Source of the DNA: UBA11524 sp965646445
GTDB lineage: Bacteria > Bacillota > Clostridia > Christensenellales > Aristaeellaceae
DNA: 64,000 bases
Direction of reading: 5' to 3'
Assembly: GCA_965646445.1 (NCBI GenBank)
Contig: CBFFZW010000006.1
Coordinates: 1 to 64,000, forward strand
Shown here: in pieces, positions 17,401-25,839 of the stretch
Layout: each line of letters opens with the position of its first letter
How positions within the stretch are numbered: the first letter of the stretch is position 1
Position numbers and translations under genes: made by a program
The notes under the pieces: model-generated
The model's input: the letters and a program-made list of their open reading frames with translations, nothing else
Databases searched by the model: none
What the model was told of the DNA's origin: nothing

Positions 17401-18885
17401 TTACAGCGTCACGCCGGTCTTGAAGATGGCCAGGTCATGGAAGCCGCGCCGCTCGGAGCAAACGGGCTTGCCGCTGGCAGCCTCCAGGACGAAATCCATC
17501 AGCTGCTGGCTCAGCTCGGGCAGGGACTTGCCATCGGTGAGCAGCGCCCCGGCATTGAAGTCAATCCAGCCGGATTTCCGGGTGGCCAGGGGCGTGTTGG
17601 AGGCGATCTTCACCGTGGGCACCGGGCAGGCGAAGGGCGTGCCGCGGCCGGTGGAGAACAGCACAATCTGCGCCCCGGAGGCCGCCAGGGCGGTGGAGGC
17701 CACCAGATCGTTGCCGGGGGCGGAGAGCAGGTTCAGACCGGCGACCTTGACCTTCTCACCATAGGCCAGCACGTCCTTGACGGGGGCGAAGCCGCTTTTC
17801 TGGGTGCAGCCCAGGGCCTTGTCCTCCAGGGTGGAGATGCCGCCGGCCTTGTTGCCGGGGGAGGGATTCTCATAGATGGTCTGGTGATGCTCCTCAAAGT
17901 AACGCTTGAAGTCGTTGATGAGCGTCACCGTCTTGCGGAACATGTCCTCGGTCTCGCAGCGATCCATCAGGATGGTCTCCGCGCCGAACATTTCCGGCAC
18001 CTCGGTGAGGATGGTGGTGCCGCCCTGGGCCACCAGCAGATCGGAGAAGCCGCCGATGACGGGGTTGGCGGTGATGCCGCTGAAGCCGTCCGAACCGCCG
18101 CACTTCAGGCCGATGACCAGCTTCGATGCGGGGCAGGGGACGCGCTGTTCTCCGCGCATGTTGTCGGCCAGCTCCCGCAGGAGGGATATGGCGGCCTCGA
18201 ATTCATCCTCCACCTGCTGGGTGACCAGAAAGCGCACCCGGGACTTGTCGTAGTCCCCCATGTGCTCCTCAATAATGCTCACGCCGCTGTTCTCACAGCC
18301 CAGGCCCAGCACCAGCACGCCGCCCACATTGGGGTGGGTGGCCAGGTTGGCCAGGATGGTGCGGGTGTTCTCCTGATCGTCGCCCATCTGGGAGCAGCCG
18401 TAGGGGTGGGGGAAGGCGTAGACGTTCTCCACGCCGCCGCCCACCAGACTTTGCGCTTCCTTTTCGAGGGCCTTGGCGATGTCGTTGACGCAGCCCACGG
18501 TGGGGAGAATCCACAGTTCATTGCGCACGCCCACCTTGCCATCCTTGCGGGGATAGCCCATGAAGGTGGCGGGCTCGGCGGCGTCCACCTGGGGGAAGGT
18601 GGGGTGATATTCATATTCCAGCTCGCCGGAGAGCAGGGTGCGCAGGTTCTGCACATGGACATGGCAGCCCTGGGCGATGTCCTCCTTGGCGGAGCCGATG
18701 GGGAAGCCGTACTTGATAACCTTGCCGTCCTTGGCGATGGGGGACAGGGCGACCTTATGCCCGGCGGGAATGGCCTCCCGGGTGGTCAGGGTCACGCCGT
18801 CCACCGTGACGGTGACGCCGGCGTCCAGGGCGGACAGGGCCACGGCCACGTTATCCTTGGGGGTGATGCGAAGCAACTCAGCCAT
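17401..18885 (-). CDS. uxaA: Altronate dehydratase
   Basis: 494 residues, full family length. An N-terminal SAF-like domain (about 1-80) is followed by the altronate/galactarate dehydratase domain (about 105-494), with conserved GYPRKDGKVGVRN, GCSQMGDD, LGLGCEN and GLKCGGSDGFSGITANP segments. It dehydrates D-altronate to 2-keto-3-deoxy-D-gluconate using Fe2+. Only 3 nt separate it from uxaB upstream, whose final codons supply its GGAGG site. Last gene of the uxaB-uxaA operon. No KDG kinase or aldolase is in the window. Confidence 0.95.
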   Translation of the reverse strand: MAELLRITPKDNVAVALSALDAGVTVTVDGVTLTTREAIPAGHKVALSPIAKDGKVIKYGFPIGSAKEDIAQGCHVHVQNLRTLLSGELEYEYHPTFPQVDAAEPATFMGYPRKDGKVGVRNELWILPTVGCVNDIAKALEKEAQSLVGGGVENVYAFPHPYGCSQMGDDQENTRTILANLATHPNVGGVLVLGLGCENSGVSIIEEHMGDYDKSRVRFLVTQQVEDEFEAAISLLRELADNMRGEQRVPCPASKLVIGLKCGGSDGFSGITANPVIGGFSDLLVAQGGTTILTEVPEMFGAETILMDRCETEDMFRKTVTLINDFKRYFEEHHQTIYENPSPGNKAGGISTLEDKALGCTQKSGFAPVKDVLAYGEKVKVAGLNLLSAPGNDLVASTALAASGAQIVLFSTGRGTPFACPVPTVKIASNTPLATRKSGWIDFNAGALLTDGKSLPELSQQLMDFVLEAASGKPVCSERRGFHDLAIFKTGVTL

Positions 18886-18888
18886 TGT

Positions 18889-20358
18889 TCAGCCTCCGAA
18901 TTTTTCGGTCATCACGGTACGCATACCGCGATCCAGGATGTCCGCCAGGGAGGCGGCAACGCTGTCGATCAGCCCGGGCACCTTGCACAGGTCAGGGCCG
19001 AAGAAGGCCTCGTTGGACAGGAAGGCTTCCGCCTGCCGGGCAGGGGTCTGGTCGGAGGTGGAGGCGAAGAATTCCAGCACCGCGGCGTCATCTTGCAGGG
19101 TGTAGGCCTGGCCGTCACGCTGGCATTCCAGCTTGCCGTCCACCAGCTTGCCGCCGTGGTACAGGCCCATCAGGCTGGCCAGGGAGAAGGTCAGGTGCGG
19201 AGGCAGCTTGCCGGTCTTATCCACATAGCCAAGCAGGGAGGGCATGCAGCGGGCGCGCCACTTGCTGACGCTGTTGAGGCAGATGGACAGCAGCGCGTGC
19301 TTGATGAAGGGATTGCGGAAGCGGCCGGTGACGGCCTCGGCAAAGGACATCAAATCTTCCTTGGGCAGGGCCAGGGTAGGAATGACCTCATCGTAAAGGG
19401 TTTCCTGCATGAAGCGGGCGATCATGGGATCATTCATGGCGTCCAGCACATAGTCATAGCCGCACTGGAAGGCGGCGGGTACGAAGGAGGTGTGAGCGCC
19501 ATTGAGGATGCGTACCTTCCGCTGCTTGTAGGGCTTCTGATTGTCGGTGTAAACAACGGGCAGGCCGCACTGGGGCAGGGGCAGCTCGGCGCTGATGTCC
19601 TTGTCGGACTCAATGACCCACAAGCCGAAGGGCTCGGCGGTGACCAGGATGCGATCCTCATAGCCCAGCTTGGCCCAAATGGCCTGATCCTCGCCACGGG
19701 GATAGCCGGTGACAATCCGATCCACCAGGGTGGAGGTGAACACGCAGGCGGTTTCCAGCCAGGCGTCAAACTTTTCGCCCAGATTCCATACCTTGCTCAG
19801 CTGTTTGACGCACTGCTTCAGCATGATGCCGTTGTCGTCAATCAGTTCCACAGGAAGGATAATGAGGCCCTTATCCTGGGCATAGCTGAAATGCTCGGCG
19901 CGCTCGTACAGCAGCTTTGTCAGCTTGCCGGGGTAGGTGTTGGGGGGGCAGAGGTCGATGCGGTCGCTCTCGTCCAGCACAATGCCCGCCTCGGTGGTGT
20001 TGCTGACGACGAAGCGCAGCGTGTCCAGCTTGGCGTAGGCAGCGTACTGGTCGTAATCCTGGTAGGCGTCCACGGCGTCCGCCACAGAGGTGATGACGCG
20101 GGTCTGCTCCTCAGCCTCGCCATCCACCAGACCGCGCAGCATCACGGTGTAGCGGTAGTCCTGCTCCCTGAAGGCCGGGAACAGGTCGCCCATGGCGATG
20201 GGCTTCACCAGCGCCACGGAGCCGTTGAAGTCGGTTTTCTCGTTGGCGATGTCGATCATGTAATCAACGAAAGCGCGCAGGAAGTTGCCCTCGCCATACT
20301 GCAGGACGCGAATAGGCCGCTGGGGCGCCGGGTTCATGGATGCGCTGAGCCTCTCCAT
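18889..20358 (-). CDS. uxaB: Tagaturonate reductase (altronate oxidoreductase)
   Basis: 489 residues; ATG at 20358 preceded by GGAGGGG. Mannitol-dehydrogenase-family protein: N-terminal NAD-binding fold with QYGEGNFLRAF (about 20-30), then the catalytic helical domain with VRILNGAHTSF and FRNPFIKHALLSICLNSVSK. It reduces D-tagaturonate to D-altronate with NADH. Lengths and the substrate-binding segment fit UxaB better than the fructuronate reductase UxuB, and no uxuA is nearby. First gene of the leftward operon. Confidence 0.93.
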   Translation of the reverse strand: MERLSASMNPAPQRPIRVLQYGEGNFLRAFVDYMIDIANEKTDFNGSVALVKPIAMGDLFPAFREQDYRYTVMLRGLVDGEAEEQTRVITSVADAVDAYQDYDQYAAYAKLDTLRFVVSNTTEAGIVLDESDRIDLCPPNTYPGKLTKLLYERAEHFSYAQDKGLIILPVELIDDNGIMLKQCVKQLSKVWNLGEKFDAWLETACVFTSTLVDRIVTGYPRGEDQAIWAKLGYEDRILVTAEPFGLWVIESDKDISAELPLPQCGLPVVYTDNQKPYKQRKVRILNGAHTSFVPAAFQCGYDYVLDAMNDPMIARFMQETLYDEVIPTLALPKEDLMSFAEAVTGRFRNPFIKHALLSICLNSVSKWRARCMPSLLGYVDKTGKLPPHLTFSLASLMGLYHGGKLVDGKLECQRDGQAYTLQDDAAVLEFFASTSDQTPARQAEAFLSNEAFFGPDLCKVPGLIDSVAASLADILDRGMRTVMTEKFGG

Positions 20359-20429
20359 TGGTTGATCCCCTCCATTGTATTTCTACCGGGCTGACCCGGC
20401 GTGAAAATAATTACATCAAACCAAGTTCC

Positions 20430-20458
20430 ATTGTACTCCTCTTTGCCGCTTTCGTCAA
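20430..20458 (-). promoter_or_regulatory. Promoter of the uxaB-uxaA operon
   Basis: Minus strand TTGACG (20458-20453), 17 nt, TACAAT (20435-20430). A palindrome CCGGG-CTGA-CCCGG lies in the leader at about 20386-20399. Confidence 0.7.
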
Positions 20459-20540
20459 TTGGTTTTGTCCGCATTCAGGCGCAATTTTCCCATGTCATCC
20501 TCGCCCAGCCTTAAAATCTTCGGATAGGAAGAGAAAGAGG

Positions 20541-20569
20541 TTGCAAAATAGAGGGAAAGCGTGTATAAT
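20541..20569 (+). promoter_or_regulatory. Promoter of the LacI-type regulator gene
   Basis: TTGCAA (20541-20546), 17 nt, perfect TATAAT (20564-20569). It is divergent from the uxaB promoter across a 273-nt gap in which nothing else is recognised. Confidence 0.7.
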
Positions 20570-20631
20570 TTTTCTGGCACGAGCCATGAAAATACTTACA
20601 ACATTGCGCGACGGAAGGAGCGGACGGGCCC

Positions 20632-21639
20632 GTGAATATTTATGACATTTCCCGGCGGGCAGGGGTGTCCATCGCCACGGTGTCGCGGGTACTGAACAAC
20701 AGTCCCCATGTGAGCGACGCGACCCGCAAGAAGGTTCTGGCGGTGATTGAGGGCTGCGGCTATGTGCCCAACGCCTTCGCCCGGGGGCTGGGGCTGAACA
20801 CCATGCAGACCATTGGCCTGCTGTGCCCCGACGCGTCGGATCCTTACCTGTCCCAGGCGCTGGCCAATCTGGAGCGATCCTTCCGCGCCCATGGGTACGA
20901 CTGCATCCTCTCCTGCACCGGGAAGGAGCTTTCCGCCCGCGTTCAGGGGGTGGAGCTTCTGCGCACCCGCCATGTGGACGGCATGGTGCTGATGGGCTCC
21001 TCGTTTATTGAGGAGAACGACCGGGACAACGACTGCATCCGGGAGGCGGCGCGGGCCGTTCCCATCATCCTGCTGAACGGCTCGTTCCTGTGCGAGAACG
21101 TCTACTGCGTCCTGTGCGACGACCAGCAGGCGGCCTGCGAGGCCACGCGCTATCTGATTGACAGCGGACGGCGGCGGATCCTGTACCTGTACCACAGCAA
21201 GAACTACTCCGGCCGCAAGAAGCTGGCGGGCTACTGCGAGGGCCTGAAAAGCCGGGGCATCCCCGAGGACGAGGGCCTCATCAGCTTTTACGGCGAGGAC
21301 AAGTCCAGCATCCACCGCGTGCGGGATCATCTCCTGGCGCTGGACGCGGCGGGCGTCCGCTTTGACGCGGTGCTCACCAGCGAGGACGGCCTGGCCATGG
21401 GCGCGATGAAGTACGCCAAGGCGCGGAATTTGAAGGTGCCGGAGGAGCTGAGCATCATCGGCTACAACAACAGCGCCTACTGCCTGTGCTCCGAGCCGGA
21501 AATGACCAGCGTGGACAACAAGCTGTCGGTGATCTGCGATCACATTGTCACCACCATGATGGGGGTGCTGGACGGCCGGGAGATGCCGCAGAAGACGGTC
21601 TTCACCGGGGAACTCATCCTGCGCGGAACGACCCTGTGA
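20632..21639 (+). CDS. LacI-family transcriptional regulator, probable regulator of galacturonate use
   Basis: 335 residues from a GTG start, 11 nt after GGAAGGAG. The N-terminal LacI helix-turn-helix IYDISRRAGVSIATVSRVLN (about 2-21) and hinge (YVPNAFARGLG) are followed by a periplasmic-binding-protein-like sensor domain (about 60-335). It is divergent from uxaBA and precedes uxaC by 71 nt, so it probably represses these genes until galacturonate, tagaturonate or KDG binds. Effector and operator are not determined. Confidence 0.88.
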   Translation: MNIYDISRRAGVSIATVSRVLNNSPHVSDATRKKVLAVIEGCGYVPNAFARGLGLNTMQTIGLLCPDASDPYLSQALANLERSFRAHGYDCILSCTGKELSARVQGVELLRTRHVDGMVLMGSSFIEENDRDNDCIREAARAVPIILLNGSFLCENVYCVLCDDQQAACEATRYLIDSGRRRILYLYHSKNYSGRKKLAGYCEGLKSRGIPEDEGLISFYGEDKSSIHRVRDHLLALDAAGVRFDAVLTSEDGLAMGAMKYAKARNLKVPEELSIIGYNNSAYCLCSEPEMTSVDNKLSVICDHIVTTMMGVLDGREMPQKTVFTGELILRGTTL

Positions 21640-21710
21640 CCCCGATCCGCCGGTGGCGGGTCTGTCATGATAAAAACATTGCATTTCATTCGTAAAGGAG
21701 CGATGATCCC

Positions 21711-23120
21711 ATGCAGAATTTCATGGACAAGGATTTCCTGCTCAACACGGAAACCGCCCGCGTGCTGTACCATGAGTACGCCGCGAAGTGCCCCATCATT
21801 GATTATCATTGCCACATCAGCCCCAAGCAGATCTGGGACGATCTGCGGTACGAGAACATCACCCAGGTGTGGCTGGGCGGCGACCATTACAAGTGGCGGC
21901 TGATGCGCTGCGCCGGCGTGGAGGAGCGCTACATCACCGGCGACGCCTCCGATTATGAGAAGTTCTGCAAGTGGGCGGAGGTGCTGGGCAAGGCCATCGG
22001 CAATCCGCTGTACCACTGGTCGCATCTGGAGCTCCAGCGGTTCTTCGGCTACAACGGCGCGCTGTCCGCCAAGACGGCTGACGAGGTGTGGAACATCGCC
22101 AACGCCAAGCTGCAGTCCGCGGGCTACTCCGTGCGCGGCCTCATCGCCATGAGCAACGTGGAAACCATCTGCACCACGGACGATCCCGTTGATACCCTGG
22201 AATGGCATCAGAAGCTGCTGGCGGACGCTTCCTTCAAGACCAGCGTGCTGCCCGCCTGGCGTCCCGACAAGGCCATGAACCTGGAAAAGCCGGACTATCT
22301 GGACTACCTGGCGAAGCTGGCCGACACCGCCGGCATGGCCATCAACACCTTCGCCGACCTGAAGGCCGCCCTGGCCAAGCGGATGGCGTACTTTGCCGCC
22401 AACAACTGCTGCCTGTCCGATCACGCGCTGAACTACGTCATGTACGCGCCCGCCGCGGAGGAAGTCGTGGAGGCCATCTTTGCCAAGCGTCTGGCGGGCG
22501 GCGCCGTGTCCGCTGAAGAGGAGGCTGCCTTCAAGTACGCCTTCATGACCTTCTGCGCCTCCAAGTACAAGGAAATGAACTGGACGATGCAGCTGCACTA
22601 CGGCTGCCGCCGGGACAACAACCTGACCCAATATGCCAAGCTGGGCCCGGATACCGGCTACGACTGCATCAACAATTACGCGCCCTCCGACCAGACCGCC
22701 GCTTTCCTGGGCGCCCTGGAAAAGGCGGGTAGCCTGCCCCAGACCATCCTGTACTCCCTGAACCCCAACGACAACGCAGCCATCGACACCATCTGCGGCT
22801 GCTTCCAGTCCTCCGAGGCCGTGAGCAAGATTCAGCACGGCAGCGCCTGGTGGTTCAACGATCACTTCCAGGGCATGACCGAGCAGCTGACCTCCCTGGC
22901 GAACCTGGGCTACCTGGCCGGCTTCGTGGGCATGCTCACCGACAGCCGCTCCTTCCTGTCCTATCCCCGGCACGAGTACTTCCGCCGCATCCTGTGCCGT
23001 CTGCTGGGCGAATGGGTGGAGGACGGCCGGTTCCCCCAGGATTACGACCTGCTGGGCGAGATCGTCCGCGGCGTGAGCTACGAAAACGCCAAGAAATATT
23101 TCCACTTCGCGACCAAGTAA
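21711..23120 (+). CDS. uxaC: Glucuronate/galacturonate isomerase
   Basis: 469 residues, usual family length; AAAGGAG 10 nt before ATG. Amidohydrolase-fold enzyme with the metal site PIIDYHCHISPKQI (about 26-39) and the family segments LGGDHYKWRLMRCAG, QLHYGCRRDNN and WWFNDHFQGM. It converts D-galacturonate to D-tagaturonate (and D-glucuronate to D-fructuronate), the first step before UxaB and UxaA. Likely co-transcribed with the regulator gene before it. Confidence 0.96.
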   Translation: MQNFMDKDFLLNTETARVLYHEYAAKCPIIDYHCHISPKQIWDDLRYENITQVWLGGDHYKWRLMRCAGVEERYITGDASDYEKFCKWAEVLGKAIGNPLYHWSHLELQRFFGYNGALSAKTADEVWNIANAKLQSAGYSVRGLIAMSNVETICTTDDPVDTLEWHQKLLADASFKTSVLPAWRPDKAMNLEKPDYLDYLAKLADTAGMAINTFADLKAALAKRMAYFAANNCCLSDHALNYVMYAPAAEEVVEAIFAKRLAGGAVSAEEEAAFKYAFMTFCASKYKEMNWTMQLHYGCRRDNNLTQYAKLGPDTGYDCINNYAPSDQTAAFLGALEKAGSLPQTILYSLNPNDNAAIDTICGCFQSSEAVSKIQHGSAWWFNDHFQGMTEQLTSLANLGYLAGFVGMLTDSRSFLSYPRHEYFRRILCRLLGEWVEDGRFPQDYDLLGEIVRGVSYENAKKYFHFATK

Positions 23121-23137
23121 GGCCGGATATGCAGCAA

Positions 23138-23169
23138 GGCTCCTCCGCCATCGGCGGAGGAGCCTTTTT
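23138..23169 (+). terminator. Terminator after uxaC
   Basis: Twelve-bp stem GGCTCCTCCGCC (23138-23149) / GGCGGAGGAGCC (23153-23164) followed by TTTTT. Its minus-strand face, without U-tract, adjoins the end of the convergent operon. Confidence 0.92.
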
Positions 23170-23177
23170 GCGTCCCG

Positions 23178-24152
23178 TTAGTTCTGCCAAAGGATCTGCT
23201 CCTCGGTCAGCATGGGGTAAGCCGTTACCTCCTGGCCGTCCAGGTCGGTGCGGTGCATGTCCACGGCGGTGATCTGGCTGTTGTCGTGGGTGATGTAGTA
23301 GTAAACGCCCTTGGTGGTATTGCAGCAGCTGCTGTAAATGGTCAGGTGATCTTTGCCGTTGTTCAGCCGGACGAAGCCCCGGGGTACGCACACGCTGTTC
23401 AGGATGTGGAAGAACTGGCTGACGCTCTCGCTTTCCCCCTCGCCGCAATGGCTGTTGTGGAGGGTGAAGGCCGCGCGGACGAACCGGGAGGTGGAGGAGG
23501 CGTCCCCCGGCAGGCCAAGGGCGCCAAGGCCCAGGCTGGTGGGGGTGATGGCGAGACTCGGGGCGAAGGTGTTTTCCGGCTCGTTGGGAGTCAGGTGCAG
23601 GTAGGTGCGCAGGGTATCCAGGTGGGTGGGGAAGGCCGGCTCGTTGGTCAGCACGCCGATGGGGTTTTCGTGGATGCGCAGGCCATCCGCGTGGGGCTCC
23701 AGCACGATGGCTTCCTGAGCGTCGGCCAGGATCCAGTGCAGGGGCGAGAGCGGCAGCTCACCGCTGAAGGGCAGGTTCAGCACATTCAGCCGGGCCAGCA
23801 GCGGCCGCGCCTGGGCGACGGTGGCGCACTGGGCCAGGAGCCAGGGAATCAGCTCAAAGGGCGTCACATTGTCCATGCCGGCGGTTTCCTCCCGGTAAAC
23901 GGCGGTCTGCGGGAAGTTCAGTCCGGCCATGCTCAGCCCTTTTTCGTTGGTGGCCTCGTAATAGAGAGGGAAGCCCTCCTTCACATAGGCCATGCCGATC
24001 ATGGCCAGATGGGCGTCCAGCACGCCCGCCTGCCGGAAGCGCAGGGGATAGCGGCGCGGGGTGACGGCGACGGATTCGTGATAGGAATAGGACAGATCGA
24101 GGTTCCGGCCGAAATAATGATCCCGGCTGTGAAAGCTGACGGCGGTACACAT
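23178..24152 (-). CDS. Choloylglycine hydrolase-family amidase (bile salt hydrolase / penicillin V acylase type)
   Basis: 324 residues, the normal length. The N-terminal nucleophile Cys2 is present (MCTAVSF), as are Arg16 and Asp19 (GRNLDLS), and the NEKGLSMAGLNFP segment carrying the conserved Asn. After removal of Met1 the Cys becomes the catalytic nucleophile that hydrolyses an amide such as a conjugated bile acid, penicillin V or acyl-homoserine lactone. No signal peptide. Sequence alone does not separate bile-salt hydrolase from other members. Last of a three-gene leftward operon with gaps of 36 and 31 nt. Confidence 0.88.
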   Translation of the reverse strand: MCTAVSFHSRDHYFGRNLDLSYSYHESVAVTPRRYPLRFRQAGVLDAHLAMIGMAYVKEGFPLYYEATNEKGLSMAGLNFPQTAVYREETAGMDNVTPFELIPWLLAQCATVAQARPLLARLNVLNLPFSGELPLSPLHWILADAQEAIVLEPHADGLRIHENPIGVLTNEPAFPTHLDTLRTYLHLTPNEPENTFAPSLAITPTSLGLGALGLPGDASSTSRFVRAAFTLHNSHCGEGESESVSQFFHILNSVCVPRGFVRLNNGKDHLTIYSSCCNTTKGVYYYITHDNSQITAVDMHRTDLDGQEVTAYPMLTEEQILWQN

Positions 24153-24188
24153 ACGTTTGGCCTCCTGTTCATCAAAGGGTCGTTGGCA

Positions 24189-24848
24189 TCATGGTGCCAC
24201 AATGGACTGGGGTTCATGCGCCTTTGCGGGATTCAGCACCTCTGTGTCGCTGGCGGGCTCAAAGGCGGCAAGGGCGGGGTGCTCGGTCAGGCGGCGGACA
24301 ATGCGCCAGCCCGGCAGGCTTTCGTCATCCGTGAGGGGGCGAAAGCCCAGGTCGAGGTAAACCTTGCAGGCCACCCAGGAGGTGGTCTGGGTGGGGATTT
24401 TCGCGTGGGTGCAGCCGAGGCCGACCATGACGCGCAGCGCATGGAGGATCAGCGGCTTCGACAGCCCGCGCCCCTGAAAATCCCGGCGGACGGCGACCCA
24501 GTGCAGCCAGGCGTCGTCCGAGGTGTCCCGGCCCTCAACGTCGAAATACGCCGAAGCCGTGGCGACCTTGCGGCCGTCCGGGGCGACGACGAAGACCATG
24601 CGTCGGGGCAGCTCGTCCTCGTGGGTGCCGAAATAGTGCGCCCAGACCTGCAGCCCCTGCTCGTAGGAAACGAGCTCCTTGGCGCTTTGCTCGATGTCGA
24701 TCCAGGCGTCCCGGTCGCCGGGCTGGTAGAAGGCGAAACGATAGCCCTCCGGCAGGGGACGCTGAGGCAGTTCGGTGAGAGCGCGGCGCAGGTGCAGTTC
24801 CACATAGCGGATGCGGTCGTCATGGTTATCGAACATGGGTAAGGACAT
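24189..24848 (-). CDS. GNAT-family N-acetyltransferase
   Basis: 219 residues from ATG 24848, 7 nt after AAGGAGG. The acetyl-CoA loop is RRDFQGRGLSKPLILHAL (about 133-150), the standard (Q/R)xxGxG/A signature. The N-terminal half resembles acetyltransferases that act on small amines or proteins. The acceptor is unknown. Middle gene of the methyltransferase-acetyltransferase-amidase operon. Confidence 0.82.
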   Translation of the reverse strand: MSLPMFDNHDDRIRYVELHLRRALTELPQRPLPEGYRFAFYQPGDRDAWIDIEQSAKELVSYEQGLQVWAHYFGTHEDELPRRMVFVVAPDGRKVATASAYFDVEGRDTSDDAWLHWVAVRRDFQGRGLSKPLILHALRVMVGLGCTHAKIPTQTTSWVACKVYLDLGFRPLTDDESLPGWRIVRRLTEHPALAAFEPASDTEVLNPAKAHEPQSIVAP

Positions 24849-24879
24849 GGGGGAACCTCCTTGCAAATGACCGAAGGCC

Positions 24880-25602
24880 TCAGCGGACAGCCTTGACCAG
24901 CAGCATCATGGGACGGCGAAGCTCATCAGCCATGCCGGGCAGGGACAGCATGGCCTCCGGGGGCATGGCTTCCTCCACGGCCTTCAGCTGAAAGCCGCAT
25001 CGGAGCAGGCCGCCGAGGATCTGCGTCAGCGTATGGTGCTGCTTGGTGACGGTTTCGCCCAGGAAGACGGCGGCGCGCGGCCCGGGCCGGAAGTACTGAT
25101 CCACGGGCCAGTACAGGGGTGCGCCGCTGTCGTCACGCACCCATTCCTGCCGGACGCCCGAAGTGAACACGGGGTGCTCGATGTTGAACAGGAAGCAGCC
25201 GCCCGGCCGCAGCGTCCGGTAAACCTTGCGGTAAACGGCGTCCAGATCGTCAATGTAGTGCAGGACGAGGTTGGACAGTACCACGTCGAAGGCGGCTTCC
25301 GGGTAGTCGAAGGCGTCCAGGTCGGCCACGCGGTAGGTGATGGCCGGGGCGGCGTTTTTCTCCCGGGCGGCGGCGATCATCCGCTCGCTGGCGTCGATCC
25401 CCAGCACGGACACAGCGCCGTGGTCGGAGGCATAGCGGCAGTGCCAGCCATAGCCGCAGCCAAGGTCAAGCACCCGCTTGCCTGCCATGGGCGGGAGCAG
25501 GGGCTCCAGCTGATGCCACTCCCCGGCGGCGGCCAGGCCGTCCCGGCTCCGGGGCATCTGGGCATAGGCTTGGAAAAAGCGCTCGTCATCGTAAAGCGGC
25601 AT
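24880..25602 (-). CDS. Class I SAM-dependent methyltransferase
   Basis: 240 residues. ATG 25602 sits after GGAGGGTTTCCC. Motif I VLDLGCGYGWHCRYA (about 45-59), acidic motif II (VLGIDASERMI) and motif IV/V (FDVVLSNLVLHYIDD, LRPGGCFLFNIEHP) define a Rossmann methyltransferase of the UbiE/BioC type. The acceptor is unknown; small molecule is most likely. First gene of the operon. Confidence 0.85.
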   Translation of the reverse strand: MPLYDDERFFQAYAQMPRSRDGLAAAGEWHQLEPLLPPMAGKRVLDLGCGYGWHCRYASDHGAVSVLGIDASERMIAAAREKNAAPAITYRVADLDAFDYPEAAFDVVLSNLVLHYIDDLDAVYRKVYRTLRPGGCFLFNIEHPVFTSGVRQEWVRDDSGAPLYWPVDQYFRPGPRAAVFLGETVTKQHHTLTQILGGLLRCGFQLKAVEEAMPPEAMLSLPGMADELRRPMMLLVKAVR

Positions 25603-25656
25603 GGGAAACCCTCCTTGCGCGGCGGGCGGATGGCGTAGCCGCTCCGCCTTCACCCT

Positions 25657-25685
25657 ACTTTAGCATGGCCCGGGCGGGGTGTCAA
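25657..25685 (-). promoter_or_regulatory. Promoter of the methyltransferase operon
   Basis: Minus strand TTGACA (25685-25680), 17 nt, TAAAGT (25662-25657). A GC hairpin at 25687-25707 lies just upstream. Confidence 0.6.
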
Positions 25686-25776
25686 TGGGTGCCCCTCACC
25701 GGGGCGCCGCTGCTCCCTTTTTGCCCTCAAAATCTTTTAACTTTCGCTTCGGCTGCCCCTTGCGGCGGATTCTCCC

Positions 25777-25805
25777 TTGACAAATCAGCGTTTTCCTCCT
25801 ATGAT
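25777..25805 (+). promoter_or_regulatory. Promoter of glyQS
   Basis: TTGACA (25777-25782), 17 nt, TATGAT (25800-25805). The start codon is only 35 nt away, leaving no room for a T-box leader. Confidence 0.82.
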
Positions 25806-25839
25806 ACAGGGGTGACCAATGAACGGGAGGATGAAACCA

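Noticed and set aside
17398..20394. Frame of almost 1000 codons on the plus strand opposite uxaA and uxaB
   Set aside because: It is an antisense shadow: strong GC at third positions of the real genes removes stop codons opposite. The product is low-complexity His/Gly/Gln-rich with no domain, and uxaA/uxaB are unambiguous.
25654..25839. T-box leader ahead of glyQS
   Set aside because: The promoter is only 35 nt from the start codon and the T-box consensus AGGGTGGNACCGCG is absent. The hairpin at 25687-25707 lies upstream of the promoter.
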